From Planctomycetota bacterium (GTDB lineage: Bacteria; Planctomycetota; Phycisphaerae; WQYP01), in NCBI GenBank assembly GCA_021780285.1, contig JAJXZA010000085.1:1-6791 (forward strand): a DNA stretch of 6,791 nucleotides, read 5' to 3'. Below are positions 1 through 5,308 of the stretch, in pieces (the stretch's first letter is position 1; the number at the start of each line of letters is the position of its first letter). The notes under the pieces were generated by a model. That model was not told the DNA's origin. It made no database searches and saw only the letters and a program-made list of their open reading frames with translations. A program made the position numbers and the translations under genes.

Positions 1-106
1 GGGCGTTGGACCTTCTGGAGGTGTGCCCAGTACGGGGAAGCTGATTTTTGAACAATTCGCAATGCCTATGCGGGTGAAATGCGTTTTCTATATAAGGAAC
101 TTTGGT

Positions 107-310
107 TTAGGCAACGGCAACCTCGAATGTTGTCAGCAGGGCGTTACCGGCGGAAGGTAGCGGGAACTCCTCAAGGTAAAGCTTCGTTGCTTCCTTAAGG
201 TTTGCGAGAGCCTCGGTGATAGACTCGCCTTGAGTTGTGGTACCGGTTTCGGGATTAAGGGCCACGAAACCGCCCTCGCTTACAGGTGTTATAATTGCAG
301 TTAATACCAT
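107..310 (-). CDS. HicB-like antitoxin, short solitary form (67 aa)
   Basis: The protein is 67 residues long. It begins with a beta-strand segment (MVLTAIITPVSEGGFVAL), then a turn rich in Thr/Gln/Gly, then an amphipathic helix (EALANLKEATKLYLEE, about residues 33-48). This is the HicB-like fold in which a short sheet and one helix form the antitoxin core. Full HicB antitoxins often carry a C-terminal HTH or ribbon-helix-helix DNA-binding domain; here the protein ends after a hydrophobic tail (TTFEVAVA) with no such domain. Members of this family bind and neutralise HicA, an mRNA-cleaving toxin, but no HicA-like frame is visible on either side: bases 1-106 show no HicA motif, and msrB lies upstream. 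It is therefore called solitary within the window; a partner farther left cannot be excluded. There is no Shine-Dalgarno sequence before the ATG, which fits the leaderless promoter reported separately. Family call is fairly sure, function as an antitoxin is not. Confidence 0.72.
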   Translation of the reverse strand: MVLTAIITPVSEGGFVALNPETGTTTQGESITEALANLKEATKLYLEEFPLPSAGNALLTTFEVAVA

Positions 311-316
311 GCGATT

Positions 317-345
317 ATGATAGCGACTTCGCTTGTCGCGTCCAA
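317..345 (-). promoter_or_regulatory. Candidate promoter of the hicB-like gene with inverted repeat in the spacer
   Basis: Read on the minus strand, TTGGAC (345-340) is followed by 17 bases and TATCAT (322-317). The -10 matches the sigma70 consensus at five of six positions, the -35 only at three. Transcription would start at about 310-311, at the A of the ATG, giving a leaderless mRNA. The 17-base spacer (323-339) is itself an inverted repeat, GCGAC-7-GTCGC, a possible operator. A second small hairpin, CCAAG-CAGC-CTTGG (342-355), overlaps the -35. Confidence 0.4.
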
Positions 346-400
346 GCAGCCTTGGCCGCCGCGAATTTGCAGCTTCTCAATAGCGCCGGTTTATGACAGG

Positions 401-877
401 TTACCGCGGTTTAAGTTCGAGCGACGCCGAGTTCATGCAGTAGCGCAGGCCGGTGGGTTTTGGGCCGTCGCTAAATACGTGGCCGAGGTGTGCACCGCAG
501 CGGGCGCACTGCACTTCAGTACGAACCATCCCGTAGGAGGTGTCGGAATGTTCGCGCACGGCCGCAGCCTGCAGAGGCTGCCAAAAGCTGGGCCAGCCGG
601 TGCCGGAATCAAACTTTGTATCAGAACTGAAAAGTTCCTGGCCGCAGCATGCGCAGCAATAGGTGCCGGGGGTTTTGGTGTTCCAGTATTTGCCGGTGAA
701 GGCCTGCTCGGTGCCGGCCTGCCGGGCGATGCGGTATTGATCGGGCGTTAAGATGGCCTTCCACTCGTCGTCGCTTTTGCTTTGCCAATGGGCGGTCCCG
801 CAGGCTGCGGGCTGATTGATGCTGCAACTTGTGTTTGCAGGGTTGCCGGCAGTTGTATTGTTTTGTGGGTTAGACAC
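401..877 (-). CDS. msrB: Peptide-methionine (R)-S-oxide reductase MsrB
   Basis: MsrB reduces the R-epimer of methionine sulfoxide in proteins back to methionine, normally with thioredoxin. With the start chosen here the protein has 158 residues. Visible motifs are the zinc-binding pairs C75-x-x-C78 and C124-x-x-C127, the signature GTGWPSF at about 92-98, AHLGHVFSDGP at 129-139, and the catalytic Cys147 in RYCMNS. The position that carries a resolving Cys in many MsrBs (GCGWPSF) is Thr93 here, so recycling may use another Cys or go directly to thioredoxin. The GTG start at 877 is preferred because AAAGGAG lies six bases upstream; an ATG in the same frame at 949 would add 24 residues unlike the family and has no such site. 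About the first 30 residues are Asn/Thr-rich and not part of the fold. No signal peptide or lipobox is evident, so a cytosolic location is likely. It follows msrA by 87 bases on the same strand. Confidence 0.93.
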   Translation of the reverse strand: MSNPQNNTTAGNPANTSCSINQPAACGTAHWQSKSDDEWKAILTPDQYRIARQAGTEQAFTGKYWNTKTPGTYCCACCGQELFSSDTKFDSGTGWPSFWQPLQAAAVREHSDTSYGMVRTEVQCARCGAHLGHVFSDGPKPTGLRYCMNSASLELKPR

Positions 878-883
878 TGTAGG

Positions 884-890
884 CTCCTTT
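884..890 (-). promoter_or_regulatory. Ribosome binding site that decides the msrB start
   Basis: The minus strand reads AAAGGAG here, six bases before a GTG codon at 877. It fixes the start at the GTG rather than at the upstream ATG at 949. Confidence 0.75.
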
Positions 891-964
891 GGTGGTGGGT
901 AACAAAGTAAACTCATTGCGGCGTGCGGTCGAAGCCGCGGGCGATGCAACTATCGCGGCGCCAG

Positions 965-1462
965 TTACCGCTTCTTGCCGTTTCCAACGTGACAACTGTA
1001 ATTGACGCCCTTTTTTTCAAAATAGCGCTGATGGTATTCTTCCGCGCGGTAAAAGGTGTCGGCCGGCTCGACCGCCGTCACAATCGGGCCGACGTACTGG
1101 CCGCTGTTATTGCGGCGTAAAATCTCGGCTTCAGCCTGCTCGCGTTGGCTTTGAGAGTGATAAAACACCACGCTGCGGTATTGTTTGCCGATGTCGGGTC
1201 CCTGGCGGTCTAGGGTTGTCGGGTCGTGGCCTTCGAAAAAGACTTCGAGCAGTTGCGCATAAGTAACCCGCGCGGGGTCGAAACGCACCTGCACCACTTC
1301 GGCGTGGCCGGTTTCATCGGTGCAAACATCGTGGTAGGTCGGGTTTCGGGTGCTGCCGCCCTCATAGCCAGCGGCAACGTCCAAAACACCGGGCACGCGC
1401 CGAAAGGCAGCCTCCACGCCCCAAAAGCAGCCTGCGCCAAAATCTGCAAGTTCAGTATTCAT
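965..1462 (-). CDS. msrA: Peptide-methionine (S)-S-oxide reductase MsrA
   Basis: MsrA reduces the S-epimer of methionine sulfoxide, complementing the MsrB encoded just downstream. The protein has 165 residues, a usual length for the compact form. The catalytic motif GCFWGVE lies at 11-17, with nucleophile Cys12. Further family features are GYEGGSTRNPTYHDVC (32-47), TGHAEVVQV (51-59), FFEGHDPTT (75-83), the GKQYRSVVFY strand (92-101) and a C-terminal Cys157 in SCHVG that may act as resolving Cys. ATG at 1462 is preceded by CGGAG with six bases of spacing, supporting this start. No export signal is seen, so it should act in the cytosol. It is 90 bases downstream of the antiporter gene and 87 bases upstream of msrB. 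The gap toward the antiporter holds a GC hairpin (1491-1497 with 1503-1509, including one G-T pair) but no T-run, so read-through is possible. Confidence 0.96.
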   Translation of the reverse strand: MNTELADFGAGCFWGVEAAFRRVPGVLDVAAGYEGGSTRNPTYHDVCTDETGHAEVVQVRFDPARVTYAQLLEVFFEGHDPTTLDRQGPDIGKQYRSVVFYHSQSQREQAEAEILRRNNSGQYVGPIVTAVEPADTFYRAEEYHQRYFEKKGVNYSCHVGNGKKR

Positions 1463-1552
1463 GCAAAACTCCGTTCAAGTTGTGCGGCTCGCGGCTTGTA
1501 CCAGGCCGCTGGGCGACTCCGGTAGTACGGCCGGGCTGCGGCGGTGGATGAA

Positions 1553-3079
1553 TCAGCCGGCATCTTCGGAACGTCCAAAGAGCAGGTCCATCATAGGCTG
1601 ATCGCTGCGGTTAAAGAATACATAAACATGGTCGCCCGGCTGAAATACCGTTTCGCCGCGCGGGGCAAGCAGGTCGTCGTTACGCACAATGAGCATAACG
1701 GCGGCAGCCTGCGGAAACTCGATGTCGCGGAGGCGGGCGCCGCACACGGCGACCGAGGGTTCAATCAGGAAAGATTTTACTTCGCCCGAGAGCGGCCGCG
1801 GCGAATTAATTTCGAGGACGGCATCGGGTGCGGGTTTTTCGTCGGCGACAAATCCCATGCGGCGCGTAACCCAGCGGATGGTTGCCCCCGGGAACAGGGT
1901 GTTGACCACCACCACAAAAAATACAATGTTAAAGATGCGCTGCGCACCGGGCAGATGTGCCATGACCGGAAACGTTGCCAGAATAACCGGCACCGCGCCG
2001 CGCAAGCCAACCCAGCCGATAAAAGTGGTTTCTTTGGTTGAGTAACCGATAGGCAGCAGGCAGGCGGCAACCGCCAGGGGCCGCGCGGCAACGGCCAGCA
2101 GCACCGCCAGCGCGACGCCGATGCCGGCGACCTGCAGGAGTTCGCTTGGGCGGACCATCAGGCCCAGCATCAAAAACATGCCGATTTGCCCGAGCCAGCC
2201 GAGAGCGGCGTGTACGCGGGCCAAGCCGTTTTTGAACGGCAGCGATTGGGCATCCATCATCAGGCCGGTCATGTAAACGGCCAAAAAGCCGCTGCCGCCG
2301 GCAAGCGTGGCGGCCCCGAACGAGGCAAAGGCAGCGGCCAGCGTGAATGCCGGGAGTAAACCCGTGGAAGCGAGCCGCAAGCGGCGTAACGCGGTACGCG
2401 CCGCAACGCCCAGGGCGGCTCCGACGACGCTGCCGATTAAAAGCTGCAGCGGGACATCGACAAATAGTTTCCACCAGATGGGGTGATGATGTTCGAGCAC
2501 GGCAACCACTGACGTGGTAAGAATGACCGCCATGGGGTCGTTAAGGCAAGATTCGAGTTCAATAAGGCGGCTCATGCGTGGCTGGAGGCGCAGGCTTCCG
2601 CCGCGTAGCACGGCAAAGACGGCCGCGGTATCGGTGGAAGAAACCACAGCGCCGATGAGGAGCGATTCGCTTAAGTCGAGGCCGAACAGGTAGGCCAGCG
2701 CGGCGACAATACCGGCGGTAAGCGCGACGCCAACGGTGGCCAATAGCGCGGCCGGGGCGAGGCTGCTGCGCAGCGTGCCGGGGGAAGTATTAAAGCCGCC
2801 CTCAAATAGAATTAAGATCAGCGCCACCGTGCCGAGGCGAAACGCGAAGTGATAGTCGTTAAAAGCGACGCCGCCGAAGCCTTCGCGCCCTGCAAGCATA
2901 CCGAGGATGAGCAGCACCAGCACCGCAGGTACACCGAGGCGGTCGGCGGTGCGGCTGGAGGCTACGGCAATAAGGCCGAGGACGCCAAAAAGCAGCAGCA
3001 AGGCCGCGGTTCGCGCCGGCTCGATGAGTGCCGGTGAAAGCAAGGGCCAGGCGGGCGAGTTAATCGCGAGTGCGATCAT
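1553..3079 (-). CDS. CPA1-type K+(Na+)/H+ antiporter, CvrA/NhaP2-like, with C-terminal RCK_C domain
   Basis: An inner-membrane cation/proton antiporter of the CvrA (NhaP2, cell-volume regulation protein A) group, expected to expel K+ or Na+ in exchange for protons. With the start used here it has 508 residues. Residues about 20-405 are a run of hydrophobic helices of the Na+/H+ exchanger fold. Key motifs are FEGGF (92-96), SSTDTAAVFAVLR (147-159), the CPA1 Asn-Asp pair N180-D181 in ESCLNDP, and GWVGLRGAVPV (355-365). Residues about 424-490 fit a TrkA-C/RCK_C ligand-binding domain (FLIEPSVAVCGARLRDI then PGDHVYVFF). Escherichia coli CvrA is longer (about 578 residues), with an extra C-terminal CorC/HlyC-like part that is missing here. 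The frame is open back to 3358, but those 93 codons run through repeat DNA and look unlike protein; ATG at 3079 directly precedes the membrane domain, though it has only a weak ribosome binding site. It is the first gene of the minus-strand group ending in msrA-msrB. Confidence 0.9.
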   Translation of the reverse strand: MIALAINSPAWPLLSPALIEPARTAALLLLFGVLGLIAVASSRTADRLGVPAVLVLLILGMLAGREGFGGVAFNDYHFAFRLGTVALILILFEGGFNTSPGTLRSSLAPAALLATVGVALTAGIVAALAYLFGLDLSESLLIGAVVSSTDTAAVFAVLRGGSLRLQPRMSRLIELESCLNDPMAVILTTSVVAVLEHHHPIWWKLFVDVPLQLLIGSVVGAALGVAARTALRRLRLASTGLLPAFTLAAAFASFGAATLAGGSGFLAVYMTGLMMDAQSLPFKNGLARVHAALGWLGQIGMFLMLGLMVRPSELLQVAGIGVALAVLLAVAARPLAVAACLLPIGYSTKETTFIGWVGLRGAVPVILATFPVMAHLPGAQRIFNIVFFVVVVNTLFPGATIRWVTRRMGFVADEKPAPDAVLEINSPRPLSGEVKSFLIEPSVAVCGARLRDIEFPQAAAVMLIVRNDDLLAPRGETVFQPGDHVYVFFNRSDQPMMDLLFGRSEDAG

Positions 3080-3118
3080 GCGTGGTATGGTAACGCTGGG
3101 CGAGCTAAAAAGTAACAA

Positions 3119-3155
3119 GGAGTCTGTCCGAGTAATGGCCGGGATTGCGATGGGG
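3119..3155 (+). repeat. 37-bp dispersed repeat, copy A
   Basis: This block aligns without gaps to 3668-3704, with 32 of 37 bases identical; the shared core is TAATGGCCGG-x-ATTG-y-GATGGGG. It begins GGAGTCTGTCCGA, where copy B has GGAGCCTGTCTGA. A second shared block, GGyATTTCAGAC, follows at 3237-3248 in copy A and at 3721-3732 in copy B, so the whole unit is about 130 bases here and about 65 bases in copy B. It lies 40 bases upstream of the antiporter start codon. Confidence 0.75.
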
Positions 3156-3251
3156 CTGAAATGCCCCGTATGCGCAGTGGAGGATCGAGCCGACTGTAAA
3201 TAATGAGTCTGCGAGATCCGACAACAGAGCAGACGAGGTATTTCAGACCCA
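3151..3251. repeat. Long imperfect inverted repeat (23-bp arms)
   Basis: The left arm 3151-3173 starts TGGGGCTGAAATGCC; the right arm 3229-3251 ends GGTATTTCAGACCCA. The arms are complementary at 19 of 23 positions, plus one G-T pair, enclosing 55 bases. Within it, GGGGC-TGAAAT-GCCCC (3152-3167) can form an alternative small hairpin, as can GTCTGC (3207-3212) with GCAGAC (3229-3234). At its right edge CACCCC-GCA-GGGGTG (3250-3264) is another hairpin. The arrangement is like a miniature inverted-repeat element or a structured RNA; neither is proven. Confidence 0.65.
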
Positions 3252-3316
3252 CCCCGCAGGGGTGACCGGAAAAATTGCCACGCCCGGCAAATTTGCAGCC
3301 CCATATGCCGGCTGTG

Positions 3317-3345
3317 TTGACACTCATTCTTAACCGTGCTAACTT
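3317..3345 (+). promoter_or_regulatory. Candidate sigma70 promoter reading rightward
   Basis: A perfect -35, TTGACA (3317-3322), is followed by 17 bases and TAACTT (3340-3345), a weak -10 with three of six consensus bases. Transcription would start near 3352, just ahead of the palindrome at 3363-3377. The nearest downstream ORF with a ribosome binding site starts at 3430. Confidence 0.4.
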
Positions 3346-3362
3346 CGGCGACAGACACTAAA

Positions 3363-3377
3363 TGAGACTAAGTCTCA
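3363..3377. promoter_or_regulatory. Perfect 7-1-7 palindrome, Fur-box-like operator candidate
   Basis: TGAGACTAAGTCTCA is a perfect palindrome of two 7-base arms around one base. It agrees with the 7-1-7 Fur-box model TGATAATnATTATCA at 10 of 14 fixed positions, with symmetric substitutions. It lies about 11-25 bases past the predicted start of the 3317 promoter, where a bound repressor would block transcription. It could equally be the site of another dimeric regulator. Confidence 0.45.
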
Positions 3378-3429
3378 ACTAGTGATGGGTAAGCTGCTTT
3401 GGAATCACCAGCATAATGGAGCGTCACCG

Positions 3430-3570
3430 ATGAACCCACGCTCACTTTGGCAATCTCGGCGGCAGACCCGGTGCTCTGTCGCGCACTATAAGCGGCCCTG
3501 CCCTAAGATGTTTATACCCACAGGCCTGATGGGCGTGCTGATGGTGGTGGTGGGCAAAAGCATGCACTAA
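3430..3570 (+). CDS. Possible small protein, 46 aa, unknown
   Basis: I do not recognise this ORF. It is listed because it has GGAG eight bases before its ATG and lies downstream of a plausible promoter and a palindromic operator. The product would be basic in its first half (three Arg-rich stretches, two Cys, one His), followed by a short hydrophobic segment (FIPTGLMGVLMVVVG, about residues 28-42) and a KSMH end, so it could be a small membrane-associated peptide. An in-frame GTG at 3382 would extend it but has no ribosome site. Against it: no family resemblance, unremarkable composition, and its position in repeat-bearing DNA. The alternative is that the promoter drives a noncoding RNA or the transporter gene downstream. 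Confidence 0.22.
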   Translation: MNPRSLWQSRRQTRCSVAHYKRPCPKMFIPTGLMGVLMVVVGKSMH

Positions 3571-3656
3571 ATGCCGCAGGCCAAATGGGTTTTAACGATG
3601 CCCCGAGCTGAAAAATGCCGGCTGGCTTACCCTGAGGCTTGCCACTCATACGGGCT

Positions 3657-3685
3657 TTGAACGCCTGGGAGCCTGTCTGATTAAT
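3657..3685 (+). promoter_or_regulatory. Weak candidate promoter of the Nramp-like gene
   Basis: TTGAAC (3657-3662), 17 bases, then ATTAAT (3680-3685); each hexamer has four of six consensus bases. The -10 sits inside repeat copy B. A start near 3692 would give a leader of roughly 95 bases before the transporter gene. Confidence 0.28.
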
Positions 3686-3704
3686 GGCCGGCATTGTGAT
3701 GGGG
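3668..3704 (+). repeat. 37-bp dispersed repeat, copy B
   Basis: This is the partner of 3119-3155 in the same orientation, 32 of 37 identical. The companion block GGCATTTCAGAC is at 3721-3732, only 16 bases after the repeat end, compared with 81 bases in copy A. Copy B therefore lacks the left arm and most of the interior of the inverted repeat found in copy A. It lies 83 bases upstream of the transporter start. Confidence 0.75.
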
Positions 3705-3786
3705 TCATAGTTTCTCGCAAGGCATTTCAGACGCGGTCGCTCGGTGCGGCAGACGGCTGACCTCGCCCTTATGGAGTAACCCGCCC

Positions 3787-5121
3787 GTGTCGTCGAGTGC
3801 GCCAAGCCCCCCAACCTCCGATGCACAGAGCCGCGGCCCAACACGCCTCTCCGGCGGCCTGATGCGTTCGCTTAAACTTCTGCTTTTGGTGGCGGGGCCG
3901 GGGCTGGTGGTGATGCTGGCCGACACCGACGCGGGCAGCGCCATCACGGCGGCGCAAAGCGGCGCTCAGTTTGGCTACAGTCTGCTGCCGCTGCAAGTGC
4001 TGCTGATTCCGGTGCTTTACCTGGTGCAGGAACTTACGGTACGCCTGGGGCTGGCCACACAAAAAGGGCATGGCGAGCTTATACGTGAACGTTTCGGGCG
4101 TTTTTGGGCGTGGCTCAGCGTGAGCACGCTTCTTGTCTCGTGCGTCGGGGCGCTGCTGACTGAATTTGCCGGCATTGCGGGCGTGGGGCTTTTGTTCGGC
4201 GTGCCGGCATGGGCGAGCGTGTGGGGTGCGGTACTGCTGCTGATTGTTGTGGCGGCCACGGGCACCTATCGGCAGGTGGAAATTGTCGCGATTTTGATCG
4301 GCCTTTTTGAATTGGCGTTTGTGTTTGCGGCACTCAAGGCGCACCCTTCCGGCGGCGAAATTATTGCCGGAGCACGCTCGCAGCCATGGCACAACAGCGA
4401 TTACCTGTTTCTGCTGGCCAGCAATGTCGGCGCTGTCATCATGCCGTGGATGGTGTTTTATCAGCAGTCGGCCGTCGTGGATAAGGGGCTTGGCCTGCAA
4501 CACGTTCGCCCGGCACGGCTGGACACAGCCATCGGCGCGGTGATTACGCAGGTTATCATGAGCGCGGTGCTTATTCTGACCGCTTCAACCATCGGCAAGG
4601 CCAACCCGCATGCGTCGCTCAACACCGTACAACAAATTGCCGGCGCCATTACGCCGGGTTTGGGCGAGTTCTGGGGCAAATTGCTCTTTGCCCTGGGTAT
4701 GCTCGGCGCGGCTCTGGTGGCGACCATCGTGGTATCGCTGACGGCGGCCTGGGGATTGGGCGAGGTCACCGGCTATAAACATTCGCTGGCGCTGCATCCG
4801 TTTGAAGCGCCCTGGTTTTACGGCGTTTATGTCGTGTGCCTGCTGGCCGGAGCCGGCATTGTGCTTTCAGGCATAAACCTGGTGCACTTAACCATCGGAG
4901 TTGAAGTGATGAATGCGCTGCTGCTGCCCATTGTGCTGGGGCTGTTGCTGGCGCTGGCGATTATTGCATTACCGGAAAAATGGAAGATGCGCGGCTGGTA
5001 TCTGTGGCTGGTTGTGGCCACGATGGCGGCGACCTCGCTCGTGGGTGTGTATACCGCTATTGCCGGCCTGCACGCCTCGCTGACACACAGCATTTTACAT
5101 TGGGTCAAACATATTTTTTAG
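3787..5121 (+). CDS. Nramp-superfamily divalent metal transporter, divergent metal-site motifs
   Basis: A multi-spanning inner-membrane protein of 444 residues, with about eleven or more hydrophobic segments from residue 27 to the end. Fold and order of motifs match Nramp (SLC11) proteins, which import Mn2+, Fe2+ or related ions with protons. In the first helix, GPGLVVMLADTDAGS (37-51) replaces the canonical GPG...DPGN: Asp46 is followed by T-D-A-G-S. In the sixth-helix motif, GAVIMPWMVFYQQSA (215-229) keeps the metal-binding Met219 but has Trp221 in place of the His of MPH. QELTVRLG (81-88) and GHGELIRERFG (94-104) are also typical of the loop after helix 2. I believe such DTDAGS proteins form their own branch without an established substrate, so transport of Mn2+ or Fe2+ is inference. 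The GTG start has GGAG ten bases upstream; an ATG at 3862 would remove 25 polar residues before helix 1. It stands alone, divergent from the antiporter and 187 bases before sapC. Confidence 0.85.
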   Translation: MSSSAPSPPTSDAQSRGPTRLSGGLMRSLKLLLLVAGPGLVVMLADTDAGSAITAAQSGAQFGYSLLPLQVLLIPVLYLVQELTVRLGLATQKGHGELIRERFGRFWAWLSVSTLLVSCVGALLTEFAGIAGVGLLFGVPAWASVWGAVLLLIVVAATGTYRQVEIVAILIGLFELAFVFAALKAHPSGGEIIAGARSQPWHNSDYLFLLASNVGAVIMPWMVFYQQSAVVDKGLGLQHVRPARLDTAIGAVITQVIMSAVLILTASTIGKANPHASLNTVQQIAGAITPGLGEFWGKLLFALGMLGAALVATIVVSLTAAWGLGEVTGYKHSLALHPFEAPWFYGVYVVCLLAGAGIVLSGINLVHLTIGVEVMNALLLPIVLGLLLALAIIALPEKWKMRGWYLWLVVATMAATSLVGVYTAIAGLHASLTHSILHWVKHIF

Positions 5122-5161
5122 GCGCGGCTAAGCGATGGGCCGAGACTTTACCGGACGACAG

Positions 5162-5190
5162 GCCGCGGGATTTTGCGGCAATTGCTTTTT
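5162..5190 (+). terminator. Weak candidate terminator after the transporter gene
   Basis: GCCGC (5162-5166) pairs with GCGGC (5175-5179) around eight bases; six bases later comes TTTTT (5186-5190). The gap before the T-run makes this a poor intrinsic terminator. It lies 40 bases past the stop codon and just before the sapC promoter, where one would be expected. Confidence 0.3.
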
Positions 5191-5203
5191 GCACATTTTC
5201 AGA

Positions 5204-5232
5204 TTGACTCGCTCCCGGCCTGCAAGCATAAT
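5204..5232 (+). promoter_or_regulatory. Sigma70 promoter of the sapC-family gene
   Basis: TTGACT (5204-5209), 17 bases, then CATAAT (5227-5232); each hexamer matches five of six consensus bases with ideal spacing. Transcription from about 5239 would give a leader of about 70 bases, which contains the small hairpin CAGGC-ATGG-GCCTG (5270-5283). Confidence 0.6.
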
Positions 5233-5308
5233 CTACTGTGGTGAACTTGCGGCATGCAAAACATATTTACAGGCATGGGCCTGATAGTCTGACCCTATGA
5301 GGAACAAC

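Larger units (their letters stand above)
3080..3786. other. Divergent intergenic region, about 700 bases, rich in repeats and hairpins
   Basis: This stretch lies between the divergently transcribed antiporter and Nramp-like genes. No frame gives a recognisable protein. It holds the repeat pair, long inverted repeat, promoter, palindrome and small ORF listed separately. Other visible structure includes a perfect 10-base palindrome GCAAATTTGC (3287-3296), CCGGCA (3284-3289) matched by TGCCGG (3306-3311), and ACTAGT (3378-3383). A 29-codon ORF (3571-3660) starts directly after the stop of the 46-codon ORF, but I see no support for it. No clear promoter for the antiporter was found on the minus strand. 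Confidence 0.7.

Noticed and set aside
1..106. Possible hicA downstream of the hicB-like gene
   Set aside because: No start with ribosome site and none of the HicA motifs (GSHH-type strand, basic first helix) appear in any frame.
2..169. Frame open from the left window edge on the plus strand
   Set aside because: It overlaps the end of the hicB-like gene on the opposite strand, resembles no family, and its composition gives no support for coding.
317..751. 144-codon plus-strand frame opposite msrB
   Set aside because: It is antisense to a well-supported msrB and shows no family features; GC-rich genes commonly leave such frames open.
936..960. Terminator between msrA and msrB
   Set aside because: GCGAT-6-ATCGC is a small hairpin but no T-run follows in the direction of transcription.
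3080..3358. 93-codon N-terminal extension of the antiporter frame
   Set aside because: It reads through repeat copy A and the inverted repeat, has no membrane-protein character, and the family's domain begins right after ATG 3079.
3690..3786. Manganese riboswitch (yybP-ykoY) in the leader of the Nramp-like gene
   Set aside because: The conserved loop sequences of that class are not present; only a weak resemblance near the ribosome site.
3769..4503. 244-codon minus-strand frame opposite the transporter
   Set aside because: Composition is Gln/His/Arg-rich shadow of the hydrophobic sense protein, with no recognisable domain.
4846..4872. Third copy of the repeat core (GCCGGCATTGTG)
   Set aside because: The 12-base match is in-frame Ala/Gly/Ile/Val coding sequence of the transporter and the rest of the repeat is absent.
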